DNA of 34,000 nt from JAEKLB01 sp050249235 (GTDB lineage Bacteria; Actinomycetota; Acidimicrobiia; Acidimicrobiales; CADCSY01): the NCBI GenBank assembly GCA_050249235.1, contig JBFWQW010000022.1, positions 1-34,000 on the forward strand. The letters run 5' to 3'. Shown here in pieces: positions 27,069 through 34,000 of the stretch. The notes beneath the pieces were generated by a model. It did not search any database and had not been told where the DNA came from. It saw nothing but the letters and a program-made list of their open reading frames with translations. A program made the translations under genes and the position numbers. Within the stretch, counting starts at the first letter, position 1. Each line of letters begins with the position of its first letter.

Positions 27069-28163
27069 CTAGGACACCCGCACCGGCATCAGCAGGTACA
27101 GGTAGTCCTGGTTCTCGACCGAGCGGACGACCGCCGGCTTGAGCGCGTCGACCGTCTCCAGGGTCACCTCGTCGCCCTCCACCGCCTCGACCCCGTCTGC
27201 GAGGTACTCCGGGTTGAACGCGATCACCATCTCCGTCCCCTCGTACTTGGCGTCGAGGTCCTCGTGGGCCTGGCCCACGTCCTGGGTGGTGGCGCTGAGC
27301 TCGATGCCCTCCGATCGCAGCGTGATGCGCACCGGTGTGGCCTCCCGAGCCAGCAGCTTCACGCGGCGCAGGGCATCGAGGAGCGGCTCGCGCCCGACGG
27401 TGAGCCGGTTGGGGTGCGTCGAGGGGATCAGCTGGCGGTAGTTCGGGAACTCGCCCTCGATCAGCCGGGTCATGAGCCGGGTGCCGCCCACGACGAAGGT
27501 GGCGTCGCGCTCGGCGAGGCGCAGGGTGACGTGCTCGGCGCCCCCGAGCACCCGGCCGAGCTCGCCCAGCGCCTTCGACGGCACCAGCACGGCCTGGCCC
27601 TCCCGCAGGATGCTGGCGCCGGGCAGATCACGGACCGCCAGCCGGTAGGAGTCGGTGGCGACCAGGCGCAGCCCGGTGCCCTCGGCCGCCATCAGCACGC
27701 CGGTGAGGATCGGGCGGGCGTCGTCGTGGCTCGCCGCCCGCACCACCTGGCGCAGCGCCTCGGAGAGGGCGGCGGCGTCGAGGACCACCTCGTCGGCCGG
27801 CGACTCGACCAGCCGGGGGAAGTCCTCGGCGGGCAGGACGCGGACGGAGAACTCCGAGCGGTTCGACGAGATCCGGGCCTCGTCGCCCTCGACCTCGAGG
27901 ACGACCGCACCCGGCTGCAGGGAGCGGACGATGTCGACCAGCAGGCGGGCCGGCAGCACGGTGACGCCGTCGACCTGGCCGGCGACCGTGACCGAGACCT
28001 GGATCGTGAGGTCGAGGTCGCTCCCTGCCAGCAGCAGGTGGTCGCCGGCGAGCTCGATCTTCACCCCGGAGAGGACGGGCAGCGCTCCGCCCCGGCTGGC
28101 GACGGCCCGGGTGGCCGTGCCGAGGGCCTCGACGAGCACGTCACGCTCGCAGCGGAACTTCAC
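27069..28163 (-). CDS. dnaN: DNA polymerase III sliding clamp (beta subunit)
   Basis: 364 residues, the length of the three-domain beta clamp. Recognisable blocks are MKFRCERDVLVEAL at the start, LPARLLVDIVRSL, RLVATDSYRLAVRD in the middle, FNPEYLADGVEAV and the end YLYLLMPVRVS, which forms part of the partner-binding cleft. It encircles DNA and tethers polymerase III. GTG start with AGGAG 5 bases upstream. Promoter candidate at 28185-28213; the oriC region separates it from dnaA. Confidence 0.98.
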   Translation of the reverse strand: MKFRCERDVLVEALGTATRAVASRGGALPVLSGVKIELAGDHLLLAGSDLDLTIQVSVTVAGQVDGVTVLPARLLVDIVRSLQPGAVVLEVEGDEARISSNRSEFSVRVLPAEDFPRLVESPADEVVLDAAALSEALRQVVRAASHDDARPILTGVLMAAEGTGLRLVATDSYRLAVRDLPGASILREGQAVLVPSKALGELGRVLGGAEHVTLRLAERDATFVVGGTRLMTRLIEGEFPNYRQLIPSTHPNRLTVGREPLLDALRRVKLLAREATPVRITLRSEGIELSATTQDVGQAHEDLDAKYEGTEMVIAFNPEYLADGVEAVEGDEVTLETVDALKPAVVRSVENQDYLYLLMPVRVS

Positions 28164-28184
28164 CGTGGCTCCTGTCTTTCATCG

Positions 28185-28213
28185 TCATTAGAGAGATAGC
28201 TCTCTTGTAACAA
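28185..28213 (-). promoter_or_regulatory. Candidate dnaN promoter
   Basis: On the minus strand TTGTTA (28208-28213) is followed after 17 bases by TAATGA (28185-28190). It overlaps a short inverted repeat (AGAGAG, 4 bases, CTCTCT at 28190-28205). It lies about 20 bases before the dnaN start, within the AT-rich part of oriC. Confidence 0.4.
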
Positions 28214-28353
28214 CAGTAAGGGCTGTGGATCGTGGATAAGTCGGTCGAGGTCCAGGCCAGGGTGGGTTCGGCTGTCCGACGACGATCCCCAGGCTCCCAC
28301 AGGCCGGGAGCGAACGGGGGCATGCCGACCGGGCGCTTGTGGACAGCGCCGGG

Positions 28354-28362
28354 TTGTCCACA
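28354..28362 (+). promoter_or_regulatory. DnaA box, perfect TTGTCCACA
   Basis: Exact match to the high-GC actinobacterial DnaA box, flanked by near matches 11 bases downstream on the same strand and 16 bases upstream on the other. Confidence 0.85.
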
Positions 28363-28413
28363 AGCTGTCCACCGGGGAGTGCACACCGTCGTCCACCGGG
28401 GGGCAGCGGACGC

Positions 28414-29832
28414 TCAGGGTGCGGCGCGGATGGATTGGATGAGCTCGGTGACCTGGTCGTAGATCTGACGGCGCTCCTTCATCAGGGCCCCGATCTTCTC
28501 CACGGCGTGGATGACCGTGGTGTGGTCTCGCCCGCCGTACTCACGGGCGATCGCGGGGTAGCTGAGGTCGGTGAGCTCCCGGCACACGTACATGCCGACC
28601 TGGCGGGCGGTGACGAGCGGCCGGCGCCGGCTCTTGCCCTGGAGCTCCTCGACCGGGAACCCGAACATCTTGGACGTGGCGTCGAGGATGACCTTGGCCG
28701 TGATGGCCCGGGGCTGCGAGTCGGAGAGGATGTCGCCCAGCACGTCGGCGGCCAGCTCGGCGGTCATGGGGGCCCGGTTGAGGCTGGCGTAGGCGGAGAC
28801 CCGGAGGAGGGCGCCCTCCAGCTCCCGGATGTTGTTCGTGATGTGGCTGGCGATGAACTCGAGGACCTCGTCGGGGATGGTGATGGGCTCCCGCTCGGCC
28901 TTCTTGCGCAGGATGGCGAGGCGGGTCTCGAGGTCGGGCGGCTGGATGTCGGTGATGAGGCCCCACTCGAAACGGCTGCGGAGCCGGTCCTCGAGGGTGG
29001 CGATGGCCCGGGGGGGGCGGTCGGAGGAGAGCACGATCTGGCGGTTGGCCCCGTGGAGCTGGTTGAACGTGTGGAAGAACTCCTCCTGGAGGCCTTCCTT
29101 GCCCTCCATGAACTGGATGTCGTCGACGAGCAGGACGTCGTTCTCGCGGTACTTGCGCTTGAAGGCGGCCATGCTGTTCGTGCGGATGCCCTCGACGTAG
29201 TCGTTGAGGAAGGCCTCGGTCGAGACGTAGCGGACCTTGTAGGCCGGATAGTTCTCGTGCACGTAGTGGGCGATGGCGTGCAGGAGGTGGGTCTTGCCGA
29301 GGCCGGCCACCCCGTAGATGAACAGCGGGTTGTAGGAGCGGGCCGGCGTCTCGGCCACGGCCTGGGCGGCGGCATGGGCGAAGCGGTTCGAGGCGCCGGT
29401 GACGAAGGCCTCGAAGGTGTAGCGGGAGTTCAGCCGGGGGGCGTCGAGATCGGGCGACGGCGCCATGGTCGGGGAAGGGGGCGGCATCGCCCGAGGCGGG
29501 CGCAACGGCTCGTGGCGGCCACCTTCGGGGAACAGCTCGGTGGGCGCGTCGTCGAGGGCGCGGTGGTCGGGGTCGGCGCCGGCCTCGGTGCGGACCTCGA
29601 AGGCGACCGCCACCCGGGGGTGGCCCAGGGCGGCCAGGGTCTGGTGGACCTGGTCCCGCCAGCGGGACTCGAGCCGCTCCTTCACGAGGACGCTGGGCAC
29701 CGCCACGACCAGCCGGTCGTCCTCGAGCTCGACGCCCGCCGAAGGCTGGAAGCAGCTGCTCCAGACCGAGTCGGGCACGTCGGCCCGGAGGGCGTTGGTA
29801 CAGGCGTTCCACAGCCCATCCGCCTCACCCAC
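28414..29832 (-). CDS. dnaA: Chromosomal replication initiator protein DnaA
   Basis: 472 residues in the standard four domains. Domain I: LWNACTNALRADVPDSVWSSCFQP. Domain II: a short linker from about 82 to 130. Domain III, AAA+: Walker A GVAGLGKTH (174-182), Walker B VLLVDDIQF (233-241), then EFFHTFNQL and the arginine-finger region. Domain IV: the DNA-binding signature GGRDHTTVIHAV (433-444). It binds the boxes in oriC and opens the origin with ATP. GTG start; GGAGG lies 10 bases upstream. Two DnaA boxes sit 40-60 bases upstream of the start, pointing to autoregulation. Confidence 0.98.
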   Translation of the reverse strand: MGEADGLWNACTNALRADVPDSVWSSCFQPSAGVELEDDRLVVAVPSVLVKERLESRWRDQVHQTLAALGHPRVAVAFEVRTEAGADPDHRALDDAPTELFPEGGRHEPLRPPRAMPPPSPTMAPSPDLDAPRLNSRYTFEAFVTGASNRFAHAAAQAVAETPARSYNPLFIYGVAGLGKTHLLHAIAHYVHENYPAYKVRYVSTEAFLNDYVEGIRTNSMAAFKRKYRENDVLLVDDIQFMEGKEGLQEEFFHTFNQLHGANRQIVLSSDRPPRAIATLEDRLRSRFEWGLITDIQPPDLETRLAILRKKAEREPITIPDEVLEFIASHITNNIRELEGALLRVSAYASLNRAPMTAELAADVLGDILSDSQPRAITAKVILDATSKMFGFPVEELQGKSRRRPLVTARQVGMYVCRELTDLSYPAIAREYGGRDHTTVIHAVEKIGALMKERRQIYDQVTELIQSIRAAP

Positions 29833-30250
29833 CAGCTCGACGCCTCCCGGCTGCTCGCTTCACCCACAGGAGCATCCACAACTGTGGACATCTCCGAGAC
29901 GGTCGGACCGCCGGCCGGGCCCGCACCCTTCTTCCCCGCCGGGCTGACCACTCGTCGTGTGCTCCCGCCGGGGAGTTCGCACCGTAGCACCGGGCTCCCG
30001 GCGGGGCGCAAGGGCCGGGTGGCCCCCGCGCCGTGGACGCTCGGCCCGGCACCGAGGCCGCGGCGCCCGCCCGGGGTCGGGTTCCTGCACGGCCGCGCCC
30101 CAGGCTGGCCGTTGGCGTTCGGCCCGGCACCGACCTACCCTGACCGGCGGCCTCTGGCCACTCCCCCGAGTCGCGGCTGGCGCGGCGCCGGCGCAGCCGG
30201 CCGGGACGGTTTCCTCGTGGCGACGCGGCCACGTGGCAGGAAGGACGCTG
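29833..30250. promoter_or_regulatory. Divergent dnaA/rpmH promoter region
   Basis: 418 bases without a gene. Near dnaA is a DnaA-box pair. For rpmH, TTGGCG (30112-30117) and TACCCT (30136-30141) with 18 bases between are a plausible promoter. For dnaA, TTGCGC (30006-30011) and TACGGT (29981-29986) on the minus strand are a weak candidate with a 19-base spacer. The rest is GC-rich and shows no ORF with convincing coding character. Confidence 0.5.
29872..29891. promoter_or_regulatory. Inverted pair of DnaA boxes upstream of dnaA
   Basis: GCATCCACA (29872-29880, plus) and ATGTCCACA (29883-29891, minus) face each other with two bases between, forming the dyad TCCACA-AC-TGTGGA in the dnaA leader. 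Confidence 0.65.
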
Positions 30251-30385
30251 GTGAAGCGCACGTTTCAGCCCAACACCCGGAAGCGGGCCAAGAACCACGG
30301 GTTCCGTCACCGCATGTCGACCCGGGCCGGGCGGGCCATCCTGGCCGCCCGACGCCGGAAGGGTCGTCAGCGCCTGTCGGCGTAG
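30251..30385 (+). CDS. rpmH: 50S ribosomal protein L34
   Basis: 44 residues, exact family size: KRTFQPNTRKRAKNHGFRHRM, then STRAGRAILAARRRKGRQRLSA. L34 is a basic protein that binds 23S rRNA. GTG start with GGAAGGA 5 bases upstream. Divergent from dnaA, 5 bases before rnpA, as in nearly all bacteria. Confidence 0.97.
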   Translation: MKRTFQPNTRKRAKNHGFRHRMSTRAGRAILAARRRKGRQRLSA

Positions 30386-30390
30386 GGCTC

Positions 30391-30729
30391 GTGACAGCTG
30401 CCCGGGTCGGGCGAGTCCACGACCGAGAGAGCTTCCTGGCGCTGCGCCGGGCCGGTCGGCGCGGCCGGTCCGACGGTGTCAGCGCGACCTGGTGCCCGGC
30501 CACCGACGGCTCGGTGCGACTGGCGCTGGCCGTGAACCGGGCCGTCGGCGGTGCGGTGGTGCGCAACCGGCTCCGGCGCCAGCTCCGGGCTGCCTTCGGC
30601 GGGCTGGCGGCCCAGGTCCCGCCCGGCACGTACCTGCTCGGCGGGGGATCGAGCGCGGTGGGGCTGGCGCCCGAGGTCCTGCGAAGCCATCTCCACGAGG
30701 CCCTGGTCCGAGCCGGGGCTGGCGCCTGA
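30391..30729 (+). CDS. rnpA: Ribonuclease P protein component
   Basis: 112 residues. The signature NRAVGGAVVRNRLRRQLRAAF (residues about 50-70) is the RNR motif helix that binds the RNase P RNA and the 5' leader of precursor tRNA. VHDRESFLALRRAGRR at the N-terminus is also typical. GTG start at 30391, 5 bases after the rpmH stop; a later GTG is possible but would cut into the conserved start. Stop TGA overlaps the yidD ATG by one base. Confidence 0.95.
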   Translation: MTAARVGRVHDRESFLALRRAGRRGRSDGVSATWCPATDGSVRLALAVNRAVGGAVVRNRLRRQLRAAFGGLAAQVPPGTYLLGGGSSAVGLAPEVLRSHLHEALVRAGAGA

Positions 30730-30959
30730 TGAGTCCCCTTGCCAGCGCTCTCAGTGGGTTGATCCGCGCGTATCGTGCTTTCAGCGCCGGCCGGCCGTCG
30801 CCCTGTCGCTTCCAACCCACCTGCTCCGCCTACGCGCTCGACGCCCTGCACGAGCACGGCGGGCTGCGGGGCGGGGTGCTGGCGGTCCGCCGCATCGGCC
30901 GGTGCCACCCCTGGGGCCGGTACGGCTACGACCCCGTCCCCGAGCGGAGGCTCACCTAG
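30729..30959 (+). CDS. yidD: Membrane protein insertion efficiency factor YidD
   Basis: 76 residues with the YidD core CRFQPTCSAYALDALHEHG and GGVLAVRRIGRCHPWGRYGYDPVPE. The amphipathic N-terminus (ALSGLIRAYRAF) lies on the membrane. It assists YidC/Sec insertion. Start overlaps rnpA stop (TGATG) and its own stop is directly followed by the yidC ATG (TAGATG), so the three are translationally coupled. Confidence 0.95.
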   Translation: MSPLASALSGLIRAYRAFSAGRPSPCRFQPTCSAYALDALHEHGGLRGGVLAVRRIGRCHPWGRYGYDPVPERRLT

Positions 30960-31832
30960 ATGTTCGACGCACTGGCCGGGGCCCTGGCCTTCTTCTACGA
31001 CGTCTGGCCGTCGTACGGCGGGGCCATCTTCCTGTTCACGATCGCGATCATGGTGGCGTTGTCGCCCCTCTCCATCAAGAGCACCCGCTCCATGATCCGC
31101 ATGCAGCGCGTGCAACCGGAGCTGAAGAAGCTCCAGACGATGTACAAGGACGATCGCGAGACCCTCAACCGGGAGATGATGGCCTTCTACCAGGCCAACA
31201 ACATCAACCCGTTCTCGTCCTGCCTGCCGCTGCTGCTGCAGATGCCCGTCTTCTTCGTGCTCTTCCAGGTGCTGCAGGGGCTCACCAAGAAGGACGACAC
31301 CGGCCACTTCGACCCGCGCTACCTGTCCGAGGACTCGGCGCTGGCCAGCGCCCTCCGGGCCTCGACGAAGATGATGTCGTTCGGGATGGACCTGTCGAAG
31401 AGCGCGCTCACCGAGCTCAAGGACGAGGGCCTCGTCACCGCCCTGCCCTTCTTCGTGCTCGTGGTCCTGGTGGCCGGGACGCAGTGGTACCAGCAGCGTC
31501 AGATCAGCGGTCGCCGGGGAGCGGTCGCCATCAACCCCCAGCAGCAGATGATGACGAAGATCCTCCCCTTCATCATCGTGCCCTTCGCGCTGTCCTTCCC
31601 AGCCGGCCTCGTCGTCTACTACGTCACGTCGAACCTGGTGCGCGTGGGCCAGCAGGCGCTCGTCACGCAGCTCGAGAACCGGTCGTCGGCGCCGGACATC
31701 GTGATCCCGCCGCCTTCGGCGCCGCCGGCCGGCTCGGCCAAGAACCCGTCCGGGCGGCCGACGCCGCCGACCCGCCCGACCGGGCGAACGACCCAACCCG
31801 GTGCCCCCCAACGCAGGAAGAAGCGGAAGTAG
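30960..31832 (+). CDS. yidC: Membrane protein insertase YidC/Oxa1
   Basis: 290 residues, short actinobacterial form with no periplasmic P1 domain and no lipobox. Membrane segments lie near 18-38 (GAIFLFTIAIMVALSPLSI), 84-106 (FSSCLPLLLQMPVFFVLFQVL), 158-175 (ALPFFVLVVLVAGT) and 198-225 (ILPFIIVPFALSFPAGLVVYYV). The coiled cytoplasmic hairpin MQRVQPELKKLQTMYKDDRETL is typical. The tail is proline- and lysine-rich (ending QRRKKRK), suited to ribosome contact. It inserts small membrane proteins alone or with SecYEG. Confidence 0.95.
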   Translation: MFDALAGALAFFYDVWPSYGGAIFLFTIAIMVALSPLSIKSTRSMIRMQRVQPELKKLQTMYKDDRETLNREMMAFYQANNINPFSSCLPLLLQMPVFFVLFQVLQGLTKKDDTGHFDPRYLSEDSALASALRASTKMMSFGMDLSKSALTELKDEGLVTALPFFVLVVLVAGTQWYQQRQISGRRGAVAINPQQQMMTKILPFIIVPFALSFPAGLVVYYVTSNLVRVGQQALVTQLENRSSAPDIVIPPPSAPPAGSAKNPSGRPTPPTRPTGRTTQPGAPQRRKKRK

Positions 31833-31836
31833 CCCC

Positions 31837-32724
31837 ATGGAATGGGTGGAGACCACCGGTCGCACGATCGAAGAGGCCAAGGAAGCAGCCCTCGACCAGT
31901 TGGGCGTCGACGAGCAGGATGCCGAGTTCGACGTCCTCGAGGAAGCCAAGAGCGGCCTCTTCGGGCGGCTCCGCACCGAGGCGCGGGTCCGCGCCCGGGT
32001 CCGCCCCACGACGCCCCCCCCGAAGGCAGATCGTCGGGAGCGCCGGCGGCGGGGCAGCCGGGCTGGCGACGCCGTGGCCGGCGACGACCGACCGACCGGC
32101 ACCGACGACTCCGACGACACCGACGAGGACGCCGTCGCCGATGCCGCGCCCACAGCCCGGCCCGCTCGTCGGTCCTCCAGGGCGCCATCGGCGCCGTCCC
32201 CTTCGCCCGAGCCTCGGGCCCCGCAGCGCCGTCAACCCCAAGACCGAGGAGCAACCGTGGATGAGCCCATCGACCGTGCGGTGACGTCCGAGGCCCTGCA
32301 CGGCTTCCTCGTCGGGCTCCTGGAGGCCTTCGAGGTCGAGGCCACGGTGACCGTGCGCGAGCTCGACGAAGGCGTCCTCGAAGCGTCGATCGACGGCGAA
32401 GAGCTGGGCCTGCTGGTCGGCCCCAAGGGTCAGACCGTCGACGCCCTGCAGGACCTGGCTCGCAGCGCGGTCCCCCACGACGGATCGACCCGGCTCCGGG
32501 TGGACGTTGCCGGCTACCGTGAGCGGCGCCGGGAGGCGCTGTCACGCTTCGCCACCGGGGTGGCCCAGGACGTGCTGGCGTCGGGGACGCCGACATCGCT
32601 CGAGCCGATGAGCGCGGCCGACCGCAAGGTCGTGCACGACACGGTCAACGAGATCGACGGCGTGCGCACCACCTCGGAGGGCGAAGAGCCCCGCCGTCGG
32701 GTGGTCGTGCACCCCGATCACTGA
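31837..32724 (+). CDS. jag: Jag/KhpB RNA-binding protein (Jag-N, KH and R3H domains)
   Basis: 295 residues from ATG at 31837, 4 bases after yidC; the upstream in-frame GTG would overlap yidC. Jag-N domain at about 1-50 (WVETTGRTIEEAKEAALDQLG to SGLFG). A linker of roughly 95 residues, rich in Arg, Asp/Thr and Pro, comes next. The KH domain has EELGLLVGPKGQTVDALQDL, and R3H has SRFATGVAQDVLASGTPTSLEPMSAADRKVVHDTV. KhpB with KhpA binds many RNAs and affects envelope and division in Firmicutes. Position next to yidC is conserved. Confidence 0.92.
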   Translation: MEWVETTGRTIEEAKEAALDQLGVDEQDAEFDVLEEAKSGLFGRLRTEARVRARVRPTTPPPKADRRERRRRGSRAGDAVAGDDRPTGTDDSDDTDEDAVADAAPTARPARRSSRAPSAPSPSPEPRAPQRRQPQDRGATVDEPIDRAVTSEALHGFLVGLLEAFEVEATVTVRELDEGVLEASIDGEELGLLVGPKGQTVDALQDLARSAVPHDGSTRLRVDVAGYRERRREALSRFATGVAQDVLASGTPTSLEPMSAADRKVVHDTVNEIDGVRTTSEGEEPRRRVVVHPDH

Positions 32725-32771
32725 GTCCGGTCCGGTTCGTTCCGTTCGGCCGTCGTCCGGGACGGAGGGCT

Positions 32772-33389
32772 GTGGAACAGGATGAGGAGCTGGCGCTGAC
32801 GGCGGTGCTGGCTCGCGCCCGAACCCTCGGGTTCCTGGGCCCCGGTCCGCTCGAAGCCCAGCTGGCCCACGCCCTTGCCTTCACCGCGCAGCTCCCGGTC
32901 GAGGTGGGGCTCGACGGGCTCGACCTCGGCAGCGGCGGCGGCCTCCCGGCGCTGGTGGTGGCGCTGGCCCGGCCGGCGTCGACCTGGACCCTCGTCGACG
33001 CCATGGCCAGACGGACCGCCTTTCTGGGGGAAGCGGTCGAGCAACTCGGGCTGGTCGGCCGCCTGACGGTGGTCACCGCTCGGGCCGAAGCGCTGCCCCC
33101 GGCCTGGCGGGGTCGTTTCGACGTGGTGACCGCACGGGGGTTCGGTCCCCCGGCCGTGCTGGCCGAGTGCGCAGCACCGTGGCTGCGGGTCGACGGCGTG
33201 CTGGTGGTGAGCGAGCCTCCGACCTGCGACGACGGGCGGTGGCCGACCGCTCCCCTGGCCGGCCTCGGGCTGGCGGTGGACGAACGGACTCCGGGTCCTC
33301 CAGCGTTCATCCGGCTCCGCCAGGTGCACCCGTGCCCGGCCCGGTACCCCCGCCGTACCGGAGTGCCGACCAAGCGACCCCTCTGGTGA
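32772..33389 (+). CDS. rsmG: 16S rRNA (guanine527-N7)-methyltransferase RsmG
   Basis: 205 residues. SAM-binding LDLGSGGGLPAL (about 50-61), LVDAMARRTAFLGEAVEQLGL and VVTARAEALPP fit RsmG (GidB), which methylates G527 of 16S rRNA; loss gives low-level streptomycin resistance in other bacteria. The usual TARAFAPL-like segment reads TARGFGPPAVL. GTG start with GGAGG 4 bases upstream. A strong palindrome that is also a parS-like site follows the stop by 15 bases. Confidence 0.93.
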   Translation: MEQDEELALTAVLARARTLGFLGPGPLEAQLAHALAFTAQLPVEVGLDGLDLGSGGGLPALVVALARPASTWTLVDAMARRTAFLGEAVEQLGLVGRLTVVTARAEALPPAWRGRFDVVTARGFGPPAVLAECAAPWLRVDGVLVVSEPPTCDDGRWPTAPLAGLGLAVDERTPGPPAFIRLRQVHPCPARYPRRTGVPTKRPLW

Positions 33390-33411
33390 GGCCTCCGGAC
33401 CCGGGCGCCGA

Positions 33412-33427
33412 TGTTCCACGGGGAACA
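33412..33427. promoter_or_regulatory. parS: parS-like ParB-binding site 1
   Basis: TGTTCCACGGGGAACA matches the bacterial parS consensus TGTTTCACGTGAAACA at 13 of 16 positions. It is the centre of a longer palindrome (arms of 13 bases at 33405-33417 and 33422-33434), so it may also stop transcription of rsmG. Confidence 0.75.
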
Positions 33428-33579
33428 TCGGCGCGCACCGGGTTGACGACCGGCGGCGATGCTTAGCGCGCCGAGCCACAGCCGAGGTTCGAGGGGGAAG
33501 AAGGAGCGAAGGCGCGGCGGCCATCAGGTCTCGTCTCCGGGGCCGAGCCGAGGCCCCGGCCCGCCCGGGCTGACGTCCT

Positions 33580-33595
33580 GGTTCCACGGGAAACA
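33580..33595. promoter_or_regulatory. parS: parS-like ParB-binding site 2
   Basis: GGTTCCACGGGAAACA matches the consensus at 13 of 16 positions. It is 168 bases from site 1, before the presumed parA gene. Confidence 0.7.
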
Positions 33596-33795
33596 TCGTG
33601 GGGAGCCAGGACGGGCCACAACGCCGGTCGAGAACCCGACGGCTGGTGGCGGATCGGGCGATGGTGTCCCCGGGCCACGTCGCGACGACGCGCTTGCCCG
33701 GGGAGCGGAAACCCGCGACCATGACGAGCGCGTGGTGCTCGGCGGGTGCCGGCAGCTCGTCGACGCCGTCCCGGCGCGTCGAACCAGGTCTTCCC

Positions 33796-33821
33796 GAGGG
33801 CCGGCCACCGGTCCGGCCCTC
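33796..33821. other. Hairpin upstream of the partial gene
   Basis: GAGGGCCGG (33796-33804) and CCGGCCCTC (33813-33821) pair perfectly around 8 bases. It is 28 bases before the start of the last gene, so it may lie in its leader. Confidence 0.4.
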
Positions 33822-33849
33822 GAGTGCTCGAGACGGTGTGGGAGTGTCG

Positions 33850-34000
33850 ATGGCGGTGGGCGAACCCGGACGTCGCGGTGGGATCTTCGACCGGCTCCGC
33901 CGGACCGGGTTAGGGCCCGACGGCGACGAGGGGGTGGCGAACCCCGACGTCGCATCCGAGGTGGACGTCGACGAGACCGCTTCGGCCCCGTTCGTCCAGG
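33850..34000 (+). CDS. N-terminal fragment, probably ParA chromosome-partitioning ATPase
   Basis: 50 codons from ATG at 33850, open to the window end; GGAG lies 5 bases upstream. The visible part is a hydrophilic segment with GRRGGIFDRLRRTGLGP followed by an acidic stretch (SEVDVDETASAPFVQ). No Walker motif is reached. ParA is proposed from position only: rsmG, parS sites, then parA-parB is the usual order in Actinomycetota, and some actinobacterial ParA proteins have such an N-terminal extension. Confidence 0.55.
   Translation, partial: MAVGEPGRRGGIFDRLRRTGLGPDGDEGVANPDVASEVDVDETASAPFVQ

Larger units (their letters stand above)
28164..28413. other. oriC: Chromosomal replication origin oriC (dnaA-dnaN intergenic region)
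   Basis: The 250 bases between dnaA and dnaN, the usual actinobacterial origin position, hold several DnaA boxes. One is a perfect TTGTCCACA at 28354-28362. Near matches are CTGTCCACA (28338-28346, minus), TTATCCACG (28231-28239, minus), CGATCCACA (28224-28232, minus), CTGTCCACC (28365-28373) and TCGTCCACC (28389-28397). An AT-rich stretch at about 28175-28220, unusual for this genome, is a candidate unwinding element and also holds a likely dnaN promoter. Confidence 0.88.
33390..33849. other. rsmG-parA intergenic region with parS sites and a leader hairpin
   Basis: 460 bases with no ORF that I believe. It contains two parS-like sites (33412-33427 and 33580-33595) and a GC-rich hairpin at 33796-33821. 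The remainder shows nothing I can identify. Confidence 0.6.

Noticed and set aside
28339..30390. Open frame upstream of rnpA running over dnaA
   Set aside because: Only the last 113 codons are RnpA; the rest is antisense to dnaA.

Overview
The window is high-GC (roughly 70 percent or more by eye) bacterial DNA that contains the chromosomal replication origin region. The gene order rsmG, jag/khpB, yidC, yidD, rnpA, rpmH, (divergent) dnaA, dnaN, recF, dciA, gyrB, gyrA, the DnaA box TTGTCCACA, the many GTG starts and the LigC- and Fpg2-like repair genes all point to Actinomycetota. Acidimicrobiia is my best guess, but that is inference and no marker here proves it. dnaA, dnaN, recF and gyrBA lie on the minus strand and rpmH to rsmG on the plus strand, so the origin is near 28.2-28.4 kb.

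Left part (1-5.2 kb): the 3' end of a family-5 ABC transporter substrate-binding protein; an adenine methyltransferase with a fused specificity-type domain and no nuclease beside it; a short UvrA2-like ATPase; and tRNA-Ala(TGC). Then come a YjbR-type protein, a small membrane protein and a lipoprotein-type family-5 substrate-binding protein (5.2-7.6 kb).

Accessory metabolic part (7.7-15.3 kb, all minus strand): a tight run of tautomerase, SDR reductase, isocitrate-lyase-superfamily lyase, tricarballylate-dehydrogenase-like flavoprotein and a second tautomerase. It is preceded by a large serine-hydrolase-like protein with a C-terminal PKD-like domain and by a crotonase/thioesterase pair. Together these look like uptake and breakdown of an organic acid or ester. 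The substrate cannot be read from sequence. The least explained biology in the window is here.

Repair and linker part (15.4-21 kb): SpoU/TrmH RNA methyltransferase, Fpg-family glycosylase and LigC-type DNA ligase on the plus strand; a saccharopine-dehydrogenase-like oxidoreductase, an unannotated 45-residue ORF abutting tRNA-Ile(GAT), a membrane-anchored zinc metallopeptidase and a TadE/TadG-like protein.

Origin part (21-34 kb): gyrA, gyrB, dciA, recF, dnaN, an oriC with several DnaA boxes and an AT-rich segment, dnaA, then rpmH-rnpA-yidD-yidC-jag-rsmG, two parS-like sites and the first 50 codons of a gene that is probably parA. No CRISPR array, insertion sequence, prophage or rRNA gene was seen.
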